DNA of 64,000 bases from the NCBI RefSeq assembly GCF_037126465.1, contig NW_026999471.1, positions 124,001 through 188,000 of the forward strand, read 5' to 3'. The translations under genes and the position numbers were made by a program. Origin of the DNA: Ornithodoros turicata (taxonomy: Eukaryota > Arthropoda > Arachnida > Ixodida > Argasidae). The stretch's first letter is position 1; every line of letters starts with the position of its first letter. The notes under the pieces were generated by a model. It was given only the letters and a program-made list of their open reading frames with translations. It did no database searches and had not been told where the DNA came from. Of the stretch, positions 55,201 to 64,000 are shown piece by piece.

Positions 55201-55304
55201 TAGCTAAATGACACAAAGGACGACCAAGAATCATACCCACCTTGTTTTTGAAATACAGTCCATTCAAAAACGAGTGATAGGCGGAAATAAGAATAATCTG
55301 CTCT
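55201..55304 (+). repeat. Satellite unit S12
   Basis: Starts TAGCTAAATGACAC and ends AATAATCTGCTCT. It has the usual internal GTTTTTGAA/TTCAAAAAC hairpin. Confidence 0.8.
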
Positions 55305-55338
55305 AGCTGTCCTGGAGTTCCTCCTTCACCCGAAATAA

Positions 55339-56552
55339 GTGTTCAGGAACAGCAGTCAAGACGACAAGCAATTTTGCGTGAGGTCGAAACGATCGCAAGC
55401 CGCACGCCCCCAACTACCTTCCAAGCGGACCCGCCTCTTTGATATTGCTGACCAGGCCATCCGAGGCGCCGACATCTCCCAACCCCTGAATAACTACATT
55501 CGGGATGTCTTTGTTTCATCTGCCCCGCCTGTCTCTGGAAGACAAGCCGGTCCAGCACCGCCTGCCGTAGGAGACGATGACCAACGCCGGAGACGCATCC
55601 GTCCACTGAGTCGTCGGAAACAGAAAAGGGCACTCTATGCACAGACACAGGACCTGTTCCGCCGACGGCAGTCCAACTGTGAGAGGGCCATCCTTGATGG
55701 TTACGCTTCGGCTGCAGTCGAGGATGGCCCGCCTTCTTCGATGCCTGGGAGGAAATAATGGCTGGACCACCGCCACCACCCGTTCGCGGGCCACGCCCTG
55801 TAGTTGCAACGAAGCTTCACCCCTTCTATGTCATCACTGCCCAGGACATTAAGTGTAACGTGACCCCGCTAGGATCCGCAGCTGGTCCCGATGGCTTCAC
55901 CTCTAGATGTCTCCGCTCCGTCCCGTCTGTCGTCCTCAGGGTCCTCCTGAATCTGACAATGTTGCAGTCCAGGATTCCTACTTCCCTACGGAACGCAAGG
56001 GCGGTATTTGTTCCAAAGAAGCCGAGTGCCAAGGACCCTGGACGCATCCGACCCATCACAGTGGCGTCCGTCATCCTACGCCTGTTTCATCGTATCCTGG
56101 CAAGGAGGCTATAATCGCACCTCAGATTTAACTATCCTCAGAGAGCGTTCCTCCCGGTGGACGGCTGCGGAGAGAACGTTATGCTTCTCACGACTGCCCT
56201 GGCCGAAGCGCGGATGAGGAGAAGGTCCCTCTTTCTGCCGGTGGTGGACTTAACGAAGGCTTTCGACAAGGTTTCAATGAATGCCATCTGCGAAGCCGTC
56301 AGGGCCGCTGGATTGGCCCCGGACTTTCTCGGCTACCTCGAGGATCTCTATGACGATTCCTCTACTCTCCTAAGCGCGGGGGGCGGGGGGGGGGCAGCGA
56401 CTGGTGCGGGCCATGACCGGCGTTTGTCAAGCGGGCACTTTGTCCCCCGTTCTCTTCAAACTCGTCCTCGACGTCTACCTTTCATCTGGAGCACCCGGCT
56501 TGGGCTTTGGCGTGAGGGAGCGATCTCTCGACGTCATTGCCTTCGCCGATGA
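55339..56552 (+). pseudogene. R2-like copy 10: linker and reverse transcriptase
   Basis: The linker has LFDIADQAIRGADISQPLNN and RRQSNCERAILDGYASAAVED. The palm has ITAQDIKCNVTPLGSAAGPD, RIRPITVASVILRLFHRIL, PVDGCGENVMLLTTALAE, motif A VVDLTKAFDKVS and, in a shifted frame from 56404, a motif B region TGVCQAGTLSPVLFKLVLD. The latter replaces the usual RQGDP, a further sign of decay. Confidence 0.8.
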
Positions 56553-57877
56553 TTTGGTCCTCGTAGCGTCGTCACCCCCTCGCCTTCAACATCGCCTGGA
56601 CGAGGTTGCTGCCTACCTTCAGGAAAGGGAACTCACGAAAGGGGACGAGAGGGTTAACACCACCACCGTGTCGTTGGTCGCTTCAGGGAGGGATAAAAAG
56701 ATCACAATTTCCAAGGAGAGCACGTTCCGGGTTCACGGCGTTCCGGAGCCTGCGGCTGCCCCTAACTTCGTGTGGCGCTACCTAGGCGTCTCCGTGTCCG
56801 CCACAAGGCGTCCGAGGCCTGCGCTGGAGGAGGTTGATACCTGGCTGAAGAGGGTGTTGAAGGCACCGCTGTAGCATCAACAACGGCTAGTGGTGCTCCG
56901 GTATTACCTTCTCCCGAGGATCCATCATCGCCTCGTCCTTGGGAAGTGGACGATTCAGCTGCTGAAGAGGCTCGACGTGACCATCCACAACGCTGTTAGT
57001 CAGTGGCTTCATCTACCGCACGACACTCCAGTGGCATACCACCATGCTCCTGTTTCGGCTGGAGGACTCGGGATACCCTCTCTGCGGGTAGATGTTCCTC
57101 TTCAGCAGCGTCCACGTCTGATGAGGTTCGCATCATCTTCAAACCCCGTCGTCCGTGAAGCCATGCGGTGCGAGGCAATGGTTCAGCTTCTCCACAAAGC
57201 CAACACGTCTTCTTACCACGGGGGAAAGCTATTGACCTCTTCGACTGGAATCAAGAAACACTGGGCTTCGGTACTCTACGCCTACCAACGACGGCAGGGC
57301 TCTCGCCGACGCGGGACTCGTTTCCTACGCGCACAAATGGATTGCGGAGAGTACCAGGATTCTTGTTCAGGAAACGCTTGCACACATTCTACAGACCTAC
57401 CATCGTACGCACAGGGCCCGGACGCGTCGACATGAGAATGTGCTGAAATTCGTAAACAGGCGATTTCAAGAGAAAGGCCGGTCCACGGAGGTCGAGCCCA
57501 TCTACAGGGTCCCGGAGGGTGCGCTTAAGCCGGACTTGGTGGCAAGAAAGAACGATCAGGTGGTGATCCTCGACGCCCAAGTCGTTGGAACGGGCATTGC
57601 TTTGGAGCTGGCGCACGCTCGTAAAGCGTTGAAATACGACCGCCAAGACATAGATGACCAGGCAAGAGGGGACTCACCAGCTGAATCTACAGTCAGCCAC
57701 ATCACACTCTCCTTCAGAGGGGTGTGGGCTAAAGCGAGCGCAGACCAACTCCTGGACATGGGTCTCACCAAGAAGGATATTTACATTTACACTACAGTCA
57801 TTGCCCTACAGGGAGGAGTCAGGAGCTATAATATATTTCGTCGTATGACCATGGTGGTTAGCAGCCATAGCAGGTGA
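56404..57877 (+). pseudogene. R2-like copy 10: catalytic box to endonuclease
   Basis: Frame 56404-56874 has AFADDLVLVASSPPRLQHRL and NFVWRYLGVSVSATRRPRPA. Frame 56890-57435 has the thumb (VLRYYLLPRIHHRLVLGKW, WLHLPHDTPVAYHHAPVSAG). Frame 57440-57877 has EGALKPDLVARKNDQVVILD (endonuclease core), VVGTGIALELAHARKALKYD and ITLSFRGVWAKASADQLLDM, ending YNIFRRMTMVV. The zinc knuckle is partly deleted: only QETLAHILQTYHRTH-like sequence remains near 57370. Confidence 0.8.
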
Positions 57878-57973
57878 AGCGGGCTCCGGCGCTGGGTGGT
57901 ATGCAGTTCCTGGTGTTGCGCGCAACACCTGTGTAAGGGTATCGCTCCCCTAGAGCGAGAACTGATTTAAAAA

Positions 57974-58029
57974 GTGCTAAATAGCTAAATGAAATAAAAA
58001 GCTAGCTTTAGCTAAAATAGCTAAAAAAA
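57974..58029 (+). repeat. Repeated partial target echoes at the 3' end of copy 10
   Basis: TGCTAAATAGCTAAATGAAA, then CTAGCTTTAGCTAAAATAGC, then CTAAAAAAA precede the true TAGCTAAATGAC of S13. This looks like repeated short priming on the target strand, i.e. slippage at the start of reverse transcription. Confidence 0.7.
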
Positions 58030-58134
58030 TAGCTAAATGACACAAAGGAGGACAAAGTATCATACCAACTATGTTTTTGAAATACAGTCCATTCAAAAAC
58101 GAGTGATAGGCGGCAATAAGAATAATCTGCTTTA
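58030..58134 (+). repeat. Satellite unit S13
   Basis: Starts TAGCTAAATGACAC and ends AATAATCTGCTTTA. The short stretch after it (58135-58170) repeats CCTAGCC/TAGATGCCTAG words before copy 11 begins. Confidence 0.8.
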
Positions 58135-58398
58135 CCCTAGCCCTAGCCTAGATGCCTAGAGCCTAGATGCTCAGACGAAAATACATCGGTTAAGTGCGCA
58201 ACAGCTCTTGGAGATGGGCCTAACAAAGAACAACATCGGACTAATAACATTAATGACTTTGCAGGGGGGCGTCAGGGCATACCGCTTATTCGGCCACATG
58301 ACGACCATTGTGTAAACGTGGCTGATGAGGGCTGTCGGTGTGTTAGGGGCGCGTATTAGGGGGGGGGGGGGTTAGGTACCTCTTCCTGTTAAAGAGGG

Positions 58399-58408
58399 AA
58401 TCTATTAA
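58399..58408 (+). repeat. SINE target duplication, left copy
   Basis: AATCTATTAA at 58399-58408 is repeated exactly at 58686-58695 on the other side of the SINE. Confidence 0.9.
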
Positions 58409-58685
58409 TTTTTTTTTGATTGGGTGTTAGCGCCGCGAAGCAACTGTGGCTATGAGCGACGTACAGATGTGGACAGACGGAGAGAGGATAGCAGGAAGGA
58501 GTGGGGGACAGGGGGGTTAGTATGCGTCCTGGGCCGACTTCAGGGGGAACTGTGCCGACATTCGTCTGAAAAGTCTTCGGAAAACCCAGGGAAAACCTCA
58601 GACAGCACAGCCGGCGGTAGGATTCGAACCCACCACCTCCCAGTCTTCAGCACGACCTTGGTTACCACCAACGAGCGGACGAGGA
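58409..58685 (-). mobile_element. tRNA-derived SINE
   Basis: On the minus strand it starts near 58685 with a tRNA-like head containing B box GGTTCGAATCC (around 58622-58632). It continues with a body (GAAGTCGGCCCAGGACGCAT near 58545) and ends TAGCGC...AACACCCAATC before a poly(A) (poly-T at 58409-58417 on the plus strand). A perfect 10-bp target duplication flanks it. SINEs of this type borrow the machinery of a LINE. I associate it with ticks from memory. Confidence 0.85.
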
Positions 58686-58700
58686 AATCTATTAAAAAAA

Positions 58701-58804
58701 TAGCTAAATGACACAAAGGACGACCAAGTATCATACCAACCATGTTTTCGAAGTACAGTCCATTCAAAAAAGAGTGATAGGCGGCAGTAAGAATAAACTG
58801 CTTC
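58701..58804 (+). repeat. Satellite unit S14
   Basis: Starts TAGCTAAATGACAC and ends AATAAACTGCTTC, followed directly by copy 12. Confidence 0.8.
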
Positions 58805-58807
58805 TTC

Positions 58808-59704
58808 ACCCCTTATACCTCATTATGGCGCAAGAGATTAAGGCAAACCTACCTCGTGTCAGATCTGCTCCAGGACCGGACAATTTCTCTGCGAGAAGCC
58901 TGATGGTGGTTCCGAGGGTCCTGTTGAATCTTCTGGCCATTGCAGGCACAGTTCCCACTTGCCTACGAAATGCTCGGACGACGTTCGTCCCACAGAAGCC
59001 GGGCGTTGCCTTACCCCAGGACTTCCGCCCAATAACCATTGCCTCGGTGATCTTGCGGCTGTTCCATCGAATCTTAGCGAATAGGTTAACGGCGCATCTG
59101 CAACTTGATTTTAGACAACGCGCTTTCATCCGCTGATGGCTGCGCGGAGAATATCGTCCTCCTCAAAACGATCCTGAACGAGGCTAAGACATCTGGAAGG
59201 TCCCTCTTCTTGGCAGTCTCCGATTTGACGAAGGCGTTTGACCGCGTGACCCGGGACGCCATCCTTGCCGCCGCAGTTGAGGCCAGGCTCTCAGAAGACT
59301 TTATAACTTACTTGAGGGAGCTGCACAGGGACGCACCCACCCTACGGATGGGTGCCTCTTCGCGATTGATCCACCCGACTACTAGAGTGCGCCACGGTGA
59401 CCCACTATCGCCGGTGCTATTCAACTTAGTGTTAAATGGCTTCTTGAGGAAAGGAGGTGACGGCGTGGGATTTAATGTGGGAGAGCCGTCCCCGGGACAC
59501 GATGGCCTTCGCAGGTGATTTCATCATCGTGACGTCATCTCCCGTAGTTCTACAACATCGTTTGAATGGGGCAGCAACTTATCTTCATGACAGGGGGCTG
59601 GACATCAAACCGCAGAAGTCCTTTACCATCTCTATGATTAACTCAGGAAGAGAGAAGAAGACGAAAATAGATACATCTACGGTATTCCATACTGGGGGAC
59701 ACCG
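58808..59704 (+). pseudogene. R2-like copy 12: reverse transcriptase
   Basis: Frame 58808-59136 has SAPGPDNFSARSL, CLRNARTTFVPQKP and DFRPITIASVILRLFHRIL. Frame 59105-59518 has GCAENIVLLKTILNEAKTSG, motif A AVSDLTKAFDRVTRDA and VRHGDPLSPVLFNLVL (Gln replaced by His in the motif). Frame 59457-59704 has motif C as FAGDFII, so the catalytic FADD is mutated to FAGD. The reverse transcriptase is inactive. Confidence 0.85.
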
Positions 59705-60758
59705 CCCAGACAGAACACCATCTCCCACGGACGCCCGAAATAGATCCCAATGTCCATATCCGAAAATGGATCTCCGTGGGACTTCCCTGGAAGGTATATC
59801 CGTAGCCGTATATCCCCAGGAGGTCCCGTTGTGGTTGTTTCACGGATTGTCCAAATCGACTCCGTGATGGGATGCTGCATGGATCATGTATTCCAAGAGA
59901 GAGAGAAACGCGGGATGATGTAGCACAGCACAAATTCGACTTACCATAAACCAACTCAGTTTCTCAAACCGAATGAGTAAGAAACAGAGACATCACCTCC
60001 ACAGTGACTTAATACGCCAAGCAGTTTCTCACATCACTGTTGTTTCTGCACGCAATCGAATTAAATTTGCACATCTCACCCTTCATTTCGACCCACAGGC
60101 GAACAGGGCTCTCGTACTGTAGAAGCTCGCGAAAACACCAATGCACAGTGTCTGTTTTCTGCTTGGAAGTGAATACGACTTCATTTCCAAAGCTTTTCGG
60201 CTAAGTGGCCCAATCTCTCGTTGCTGTTTTTTTTTCTTTTTTTGAATGCACAAATGTGCACTGGTCCTGGCTGTCATATATTACGAGTGCTTGTACTTTT
60301 TTTGCGGGGTTTTGCGTTTTAATTACACAAGTACGCTGTGCAGAATTTGTGAGTCTGGTGAACGTTGAAAACTAACACTGCATTCCCATGCTACCTGCAT
60401 TTGTAGCGTTTAAAAATATATTGTTCTTAGTTCCTACGGTGTTTTTCTATATGTTACATGCTGTTACAATAAATTCCAATAAAAACACTATGCATTTTGA
60501 ATACGTGTCTGTTAAGGCTGATAATCCTGCTAAGACAGCTGTGGGTGCATGAGCTGTAACAGTCCCATACATGTCCCTGCTATGACCTCTGAGGATCATA
60601 GCAGGACTTCCACAGGATATCAAAACTGCGGCCACGCGGAGCTCCACAGGACATCCTCTACATGTCAACTCCCCAAAATGGTCATATCCTGTGGACGTCC
60701 GGATCTCCACCTCAGGTTTTCCATGGGAAATCCACAGGAGAGCATTGTTCCCTCTGGG
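59705..60758. mobile_element. ~1.05-kb non-autonomous DNA element in copy 12
   Basis: The left end CCCAGACAGAACACCATCTC and the reverse complement of the right end (CCCAGAGGGAACAATGCTCT) are imperfect inverted repeats of about 22 bp. The R2 frame is continuous across the element (TGGHR before, IPAAGPEFTWHYLGVSF after). Subterminal palindromic GGATATCC-like and CCACAGGAT words are present. No transposase frame is seen. Confidence 0.65.
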
Positions 60759-61955
60759 CGCATTCCGGCTGCGGGCCCAGAGTTCACGTGGCATTATCTG
60801 GGGGTGTCCTTCTCTCTATCTCGACGCCCAATCACACCGGCCCATGACACCGAGGATCACCTGAGGCGCATTCAACGGGCCCTCGTCAAGCCACAACAAC
60901 AGCTGGTGATCCTACGATATTGCTTGATCCCGCGTCTATACCACTTACTTGTGCTGGGACACTGGTCCTGGAAGATCCTAGACCGGCTGGACGTCAACGT
61001 GAGGAGCAGTCCGCCAATGGCTCAGGCTCCCACATGATGCGCCAATACCCTTTTTCCACACGGCGGTTTCTCATGGCGGTCTGGGCATCCCATCCTTCAG
61101 GATAAACATCCCAACTAATGCAAAGAGCCCGGCTAATTGGCCTCCGGAACTCAACCCACCCCACAGTGAGGCATGCCATGAAAATGAAGTGCATTGTGGG
61201 TTCGCTGGAGAGGGCAGAGGCTGGATCCACCCACGAGGGACGTTTGCTCCGTTCAGCTGTAGCTGTTAAAAAGTACTGGGCTGGAAGACTTTACTCGTCG
61301 AATGATGGGAAGGCCCTGGAGGACGCCACCCTCGTACCCCACGCTCACGCTTGGATTGGTGAGGGTACACGAGTATTGCAAGGCCGCCAACACATCCATG
61401 CCATGAAGCTGCGGATAAATGCCATGCCCTGTAAGGCCCGGTCCGGTCGGGGGTTATCATCGGAACGCTCCTGTAGGGCTGGTTGCCAGTCGGATGAGAC
61501 TTTGGCACATATTCTACAAACATGCCGTAGGACTCATGGAGCCAGGACGCGCAGCCACGACAATGTCGTGAAATATGTGACAAAAAGACTCAGAGAGACT
61601 GGGTGGAGCCAGTGTACAGGGTGGCCTTTCGTAGCCTCAAGCCGGATATCGTCGCCGTGAGAGACGGGCAAACAGTTATCCTAGACGCTCAGATGGTGAA
61701 GATCTTAAACTAGCCCTTGAACTAGCCCACCCCCACAAAACTCTTAAGTACAGCGGTCGAGACATTTGGGAGCAAGCATGCAGCAACGGCCCAGATCCAT
61801 TGGTATCTAGTATAACCTTGTCGTTCCATGATATATGGGCCAACGGCAGCGCGGACACCCTTATCGACCTTGGTCTGCGCAAGGGAGACATTGCAACCAT
61901 TTCTATAATGACACTACAGGGAGGAGTGAGGTGTTATAGGATTTTTGGACGCTGA
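60759..61955 (+). pseudogene. R2-like copy 12: thumb, zinc knuckle, endonuclease
   Basis: The frame reads AAGPEFTWHYLGVSFSLSRR and ALVKPQQQLVILRYCLIPRL, then a shift near 61015. Frame 61118-61620 has the zinc knuckle CRAGCQSDETLAHILQTCRR. The endonuclease core LKPDIVAVRDGQTVILDAQM spans ~61637-61695 in another frame, and LQGGVRCYRIFGR ends near 61953. About two or three indels separate these pieces. Confidence 0.8.
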
Positions 61956-62067
61956 TGAAGTAGGCGCGGGCCCCCAAGGCACGCGGATTGAGCTTCGTTT
62001 GTAATTTATTTTTCGCAGCGGTTTTGGGGTACTTCTTCCCTGTAAAGAAGGGATTGATTAACAAAAA

Positions 62068-62265
62068 TAGCTAAATGACACAAAGGACGACCAAGTATCA
62101 TACCAACCATGTTTTTGAAATACAGTTCATTCAAAAACGAGTGATAGGCGGCAGTAAGGGAAATCTGCTTTAGGAAGGACGACCAAGAATCATACCAACC
62201 ATGTTTTTGAAAAATACAATCCATTCAAAAACGAGTGATAGGCGTCAGTAAGAATAATCTACTTT
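62068..62265 (+). repeat. Satellite units S15 and partial S16
   Basis: S15 (62068-62173) is a full unit ending CTGCTTTAGG. S16 lacks its first bases, starting at AAGGACGACCAAG, and ends AATAATCTACTTTA. Here too, units are adjacent. Confidence 0.8.
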
Positions 62266-62815
62266 ATTCTGGTGATAACAGACAGGACTCCCAGCCGTCG
62301 CAGCCTTTGGATAGGGATGTACGAAACATGACCCCCTTTTCTTGTTCCTGTGGAAGTCGTTCACGACTCTTAAAGGCCTGCGAATCCATACCGGACTGAA
62401 GAGGCATGAGTTGCCGAACGAGTGTCGACCCTCTAATACCGACCAAGTCCCGCCATTGTGATCGGGCAGACAACAGATATATGTCAGAATAAAGTTGGAT
62501 CTCCGGTTGGAATAAGGGTTGCCGGAGGTTCCAGGAATGCAGTGCGAGAGGAGGAAGCCCCAAATTCTACTGATGCATTGCAGAGGGGCGCTCCTGCAGC
62601 TGTGGGAACATCAGAGGAAGAATGGCCCCAGGTGGACGAGGCACCGTCTACCCAACGAGGAGCGGCCGCGACGTCGAGGGGATCGGCTGAGGTTGCAAGT
62701 GGATCTCAAGGCTTATTCTCCTGCCCGGAATGTGGGCGAACCTTGTTCAGGAAGAGCGGTGTCAGTCTTCACCGTCGAGCAGCCCACCCAGAGCAATATA
62801 ATGAGGACATTAAAG
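62266..62815 (+). pseudogene. R2-like copy 13: N-terminal zinc fingers only
   Basis: Only the front of the protein remains. Zinc finger 1 (FSCSCGSRSRLLKGLRIHTG, ~62335-62400), a frameshifted spacer, and zinc finger 2 (CPECGRTLFRKSGVSLHRRA, ~62723-62790) are followed by the AAHPEQYNEDI stretch that precedes the Myb domain. The sequence then changes to unrelated DNA at about 62812-62816. This is the right edge of the R2-like array. Confidence 0.8.
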
Positions 62816-63198
62816 GGACCACGAAAAGATGCTGAACACATCTGCAAGTGTTATTACTGCGTTCTTGCGTGTCAATACATGTGCTATGCGTAAAATGATC
62901 CCAATGCTAAGAAAATTAGTTGAGATATCTAAAAGAGAAAACGAGCGCAAACGGCGACTCCTGCGACACGGCCGCTCTTCGGCGCAAGGTGGAAACGTTG
63001 CGTGATGTCATGACAGCCAGAACTCCCCATTGGCGGACAACGTTATAATTGACAACTGTGTAACACACGAATAGTTCTGAAGAGAATTGACTAACTTTTC
63101 AATGAAACTTTCTTTTTTTATCGAGTGCAGTGTAAAACACGCTTAAATGATGACATGCAAATCTCCAGGAGATGTCGCCTGTGAGCCGTGCTCCCTCC
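62816..63198. other. Non-coding region between array and THAP gene
   Basis: The region begins TTAAAGGGACCACG at the R2 boundary, which resembles the TTTAAAGGGAC end of the element at 26509, so a DNA-transposon end is possible. A CCATTGG (inverted CCAAT) lies near 63030. No protein frame is seen. Confidence 0.4.
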
Positions 63199-63212
63199 GT
63201 TGCCATAGAAAC
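63199..63212 (+). promoter_or_regulatory. X-box-like motif upstream of the THAP exon
   Basis: GTTGCCATAGAAAC matches the RFX X-box consensus RYYNYYATRRNRAC and lies ~150 bp before the ATG. By chance one or two such matches are expected in 64 kb, so this is only suggestive. Confidence 0.3.
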
Positions 63213-63362
63213 GACGCCGCTTTTGTGTCCAAAAGTAGCGTGCGCATCGTACTAGTTTCAATTCTCCGTCGTTTCACCTTGTGTCACCTGCATTCTGTTC
63301 GCCTTCGGCACTGTTGCGCTGACTAGTTCATCGAAGAATTCTGTCTTCTCACGGCATACGAC

Positions 63363-63677
63363 ATGCCAAGATCGTGTGCGGTCCAGCACTGTGGGAGGAA
63401 GCGGACGCGAGGATGTGACTTCAACCTGCACGAACTACCAACCGCACAGCCTGTCAGACGTTTGTGGCTGAAGGCACTTGGATTGAAGGACGATGTCGGT
63501 GATCGGGCGCTGTTTGTTTGCTCAAGACACTTTCTTCCTGAGGCATACGATCGCAATTTGTCAGTGTTACGAGAAGTGAATTCGAAGACGCGGTACGCGC
63601 GCCTACGTGAGGAGGCTGTGCCAACGCAGTATCTTCATTACAACGGTGTGCCACTGGCGAAACGCAGCAGATCCAAC
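63363..63677 (+). CDS. THAP zinc-finger protein, first coding exon
   Basis: From ATG 63363 the first 105 residues encode a THAP domain, a C2CH zinc finger that binds DNA. The ligands are C5, C10, C53 and H56, with the conserved Pro26, Trp35 and Phe57 and a closing AVPTQY motif. Codon 105 ends at 63677, followed by GTGAGT, a strong splice donor, so the gene continues beyond the window. Reading through would stop at 63718. THAP domains occur in host transcription factors and in P-like transposases. The upstream GC-rich, TATA-less region argues for a host promoter, but the transposon option remains open. Confidence 0.75.
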
Positions 63678-63725
63678 GTGAGTATACTGTGTGTACACAA
63701 CGGGGACCCTGTAGAGTAAATGGTG

Positions 63726-63915
63726 AGAGGTGTGCGCGCGTGCAAATCCGTGAATCCTTGCATGCGGATACACGCCGAGATCGCAAGTACTTCTCGCATG
63801 CCGTAGGCATCCGCGCCTCCTCACTATACCCAGTCCTAGCACGTCGGGGATGCTTCCCGGTAATGGGTGCGGATGCCGGAAGCGGATACTGGAAACTTTG
63901 TCCGCGCACACCTCT
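63726..63915. mobile_element. hAT-like MITE in the THAP intron
   Basis: AGAGGTGTGCGCG (63726-63738) and CGCGCACACCTCT (63903-63915) form perfect 13-bp terminal inverted repeats around a 190-bp unit without coding capacity. The ends resemble the CACACCTCTAG end at 4820-4831. A convincing target duplication was not seen. Confidence 0.6.
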
Positions 63916-64000
63916 AGAAATTGTGGGAATCCTACTGCCTCTTCTCGGCAGGCGAAACCCACAACCAGGACCCGCCGTCCGTTTACCGGCGAAAGGAGGT

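Larger units (their letters stand above)
55305..58029 (+). mobile_element. R2-like copy 10 (lacks N-terminal DNA-binding domains)
   Basis: The copy is truncated downstream of the Myb region and otherwise runs to the 3' end. It is close to copy 2 in sequence. G-runs (56382-56397) and other indels break the frame. The 3' stem is TCGCTC/GAGCGA (57942-57958). The tail is unusual: several partial TAGCTAAA target echoes (57974-58029) precede unit S13. Confidence 0.85.
58171..58700 (+). mobile_element. R2-like copy 11 (only the C-terminal end)
   Basis: Only the last ~45 codons (LLEMGLTKNNIGLITLMTL, QGGVRAYRLFGHMTTIV) and the 3' UTR survive, the most truncated copy here. The 3' stem is CCTCTT/AAGAGG (58379-58397). 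A SINE has inserted right after it, within the A-rich tail (58409-58685). Confidence 0.8.
58805..62067 (+). mobile_element. R2-like copy 12 (5' truncated before the reverse transcriptase)
   Basis: The copy starts at HPLYLIMAQEI and contains most of the reverse transcriptase, thumb and endonuclease. It is interrupted by a ~1.05-kb DNA element (59705-60758). The 3' stem is CTTCTT/AAGAAG (62032-62050), then a short A-rich tail meeting S15 at 62068. Several frameshifts and stops are present. Confidence 0.85.

Noticed and set aside
58135..58170. Telomere-like CCCTAGCCCTAG repeats
   Set aside because: Only two short, imperfect units next to TAGATGCCTAG words; not an arthropod telomere motif and not an array.
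22174..62224. A minus-strand peptide (YHSFLNGLYFKNMV type) that recurs in many places as if it were a conserved gene
   Set aside because: It is the reverse translation of the 107-bp satellite. Two different frames appear because 107 is not a multiple of three, and there is no start or stop conservation.

Overview
This window reads as a transposon-dense piece of a eukaryotic, arthropod genome. A tick is my best guess. The grounds are the mix of R2-like and Jockey-like LINEs, a tRNA-derived SINE of a type I associate with ticks, MITEs, and a THAP-domain exon that ends at a GTGAGT splice donor. There are no operons, no bacterial signals and no intact RNA genes. Nearly all coding potential belongs to retrotransposons. 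The organism call is from memory and is not proven by the sequence.

Layout. (1) 1-12,379 is one giant inverted repeat: two ~6.1-kb arms around a 127-bp CpG-rich spacer (6129-6255), with tandem subrepeats inside each arm; related sequence runs on to ~13,090. (2) 13,130-13,300 is a short hairpin MITE. (3) 13,384-22,174 is a decayed R2/NeSL-like element (family B). A 6-kb minus-strand Jockey-like LINE (15,601-21,598, 12-bp target duplication) splits it, and that LINE carries a fragment of a third LINE. (4) 22,175-62,276 is an array of R2-like retrotransposon copies, all on the plus strand, separated by a conserved 107-bp satellite unit. I count twelve family A/C copies (numbered 2-13). Most are 5' truncated; copy 7 (34,285-38,248) is almost intact. 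(5) Copy 8 is split by a 13.26-kb insertion (39,499-52,761) that has terminal inverted repeats, inverted minisatellites and an 8-bp target duplication. That insertion carries a 2.1-kb palindrome-rich element and a nearly intact plus-strand Jockey-like LINE (45,649-51,394). (6) After the array, 63,363-63,677 is the first coding exon of a THAP zinc-finger gene, with a small MITE in its intron.

Main result. The R2-like copies end, usually in an A-rich tail, directly at TAGCTAAATGAC, and new copies start just after ...CTGCTTT(CGG). Where two satellite units are directly joined the sequence is CTTTCGG|TAGCTAAATG. This closely resembles the known R2 target in 28S rRNA (CTTAAGG|TAGCCAAATG), with the same cut register. 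Copy 7, which has a complete 5' end, begins with 33 nt of 28S rRNA taken from just upstream of the R2 site, and copy 5 carries a rearranged version. The simplest reading is that R2 elements left the rDNA, carried rRNA sequence with them, and colonised a satellite that mimics their target. A short 3' stem-loop whose base pairs covary between copies is a candidate recognition element for the reverse transcriptase.
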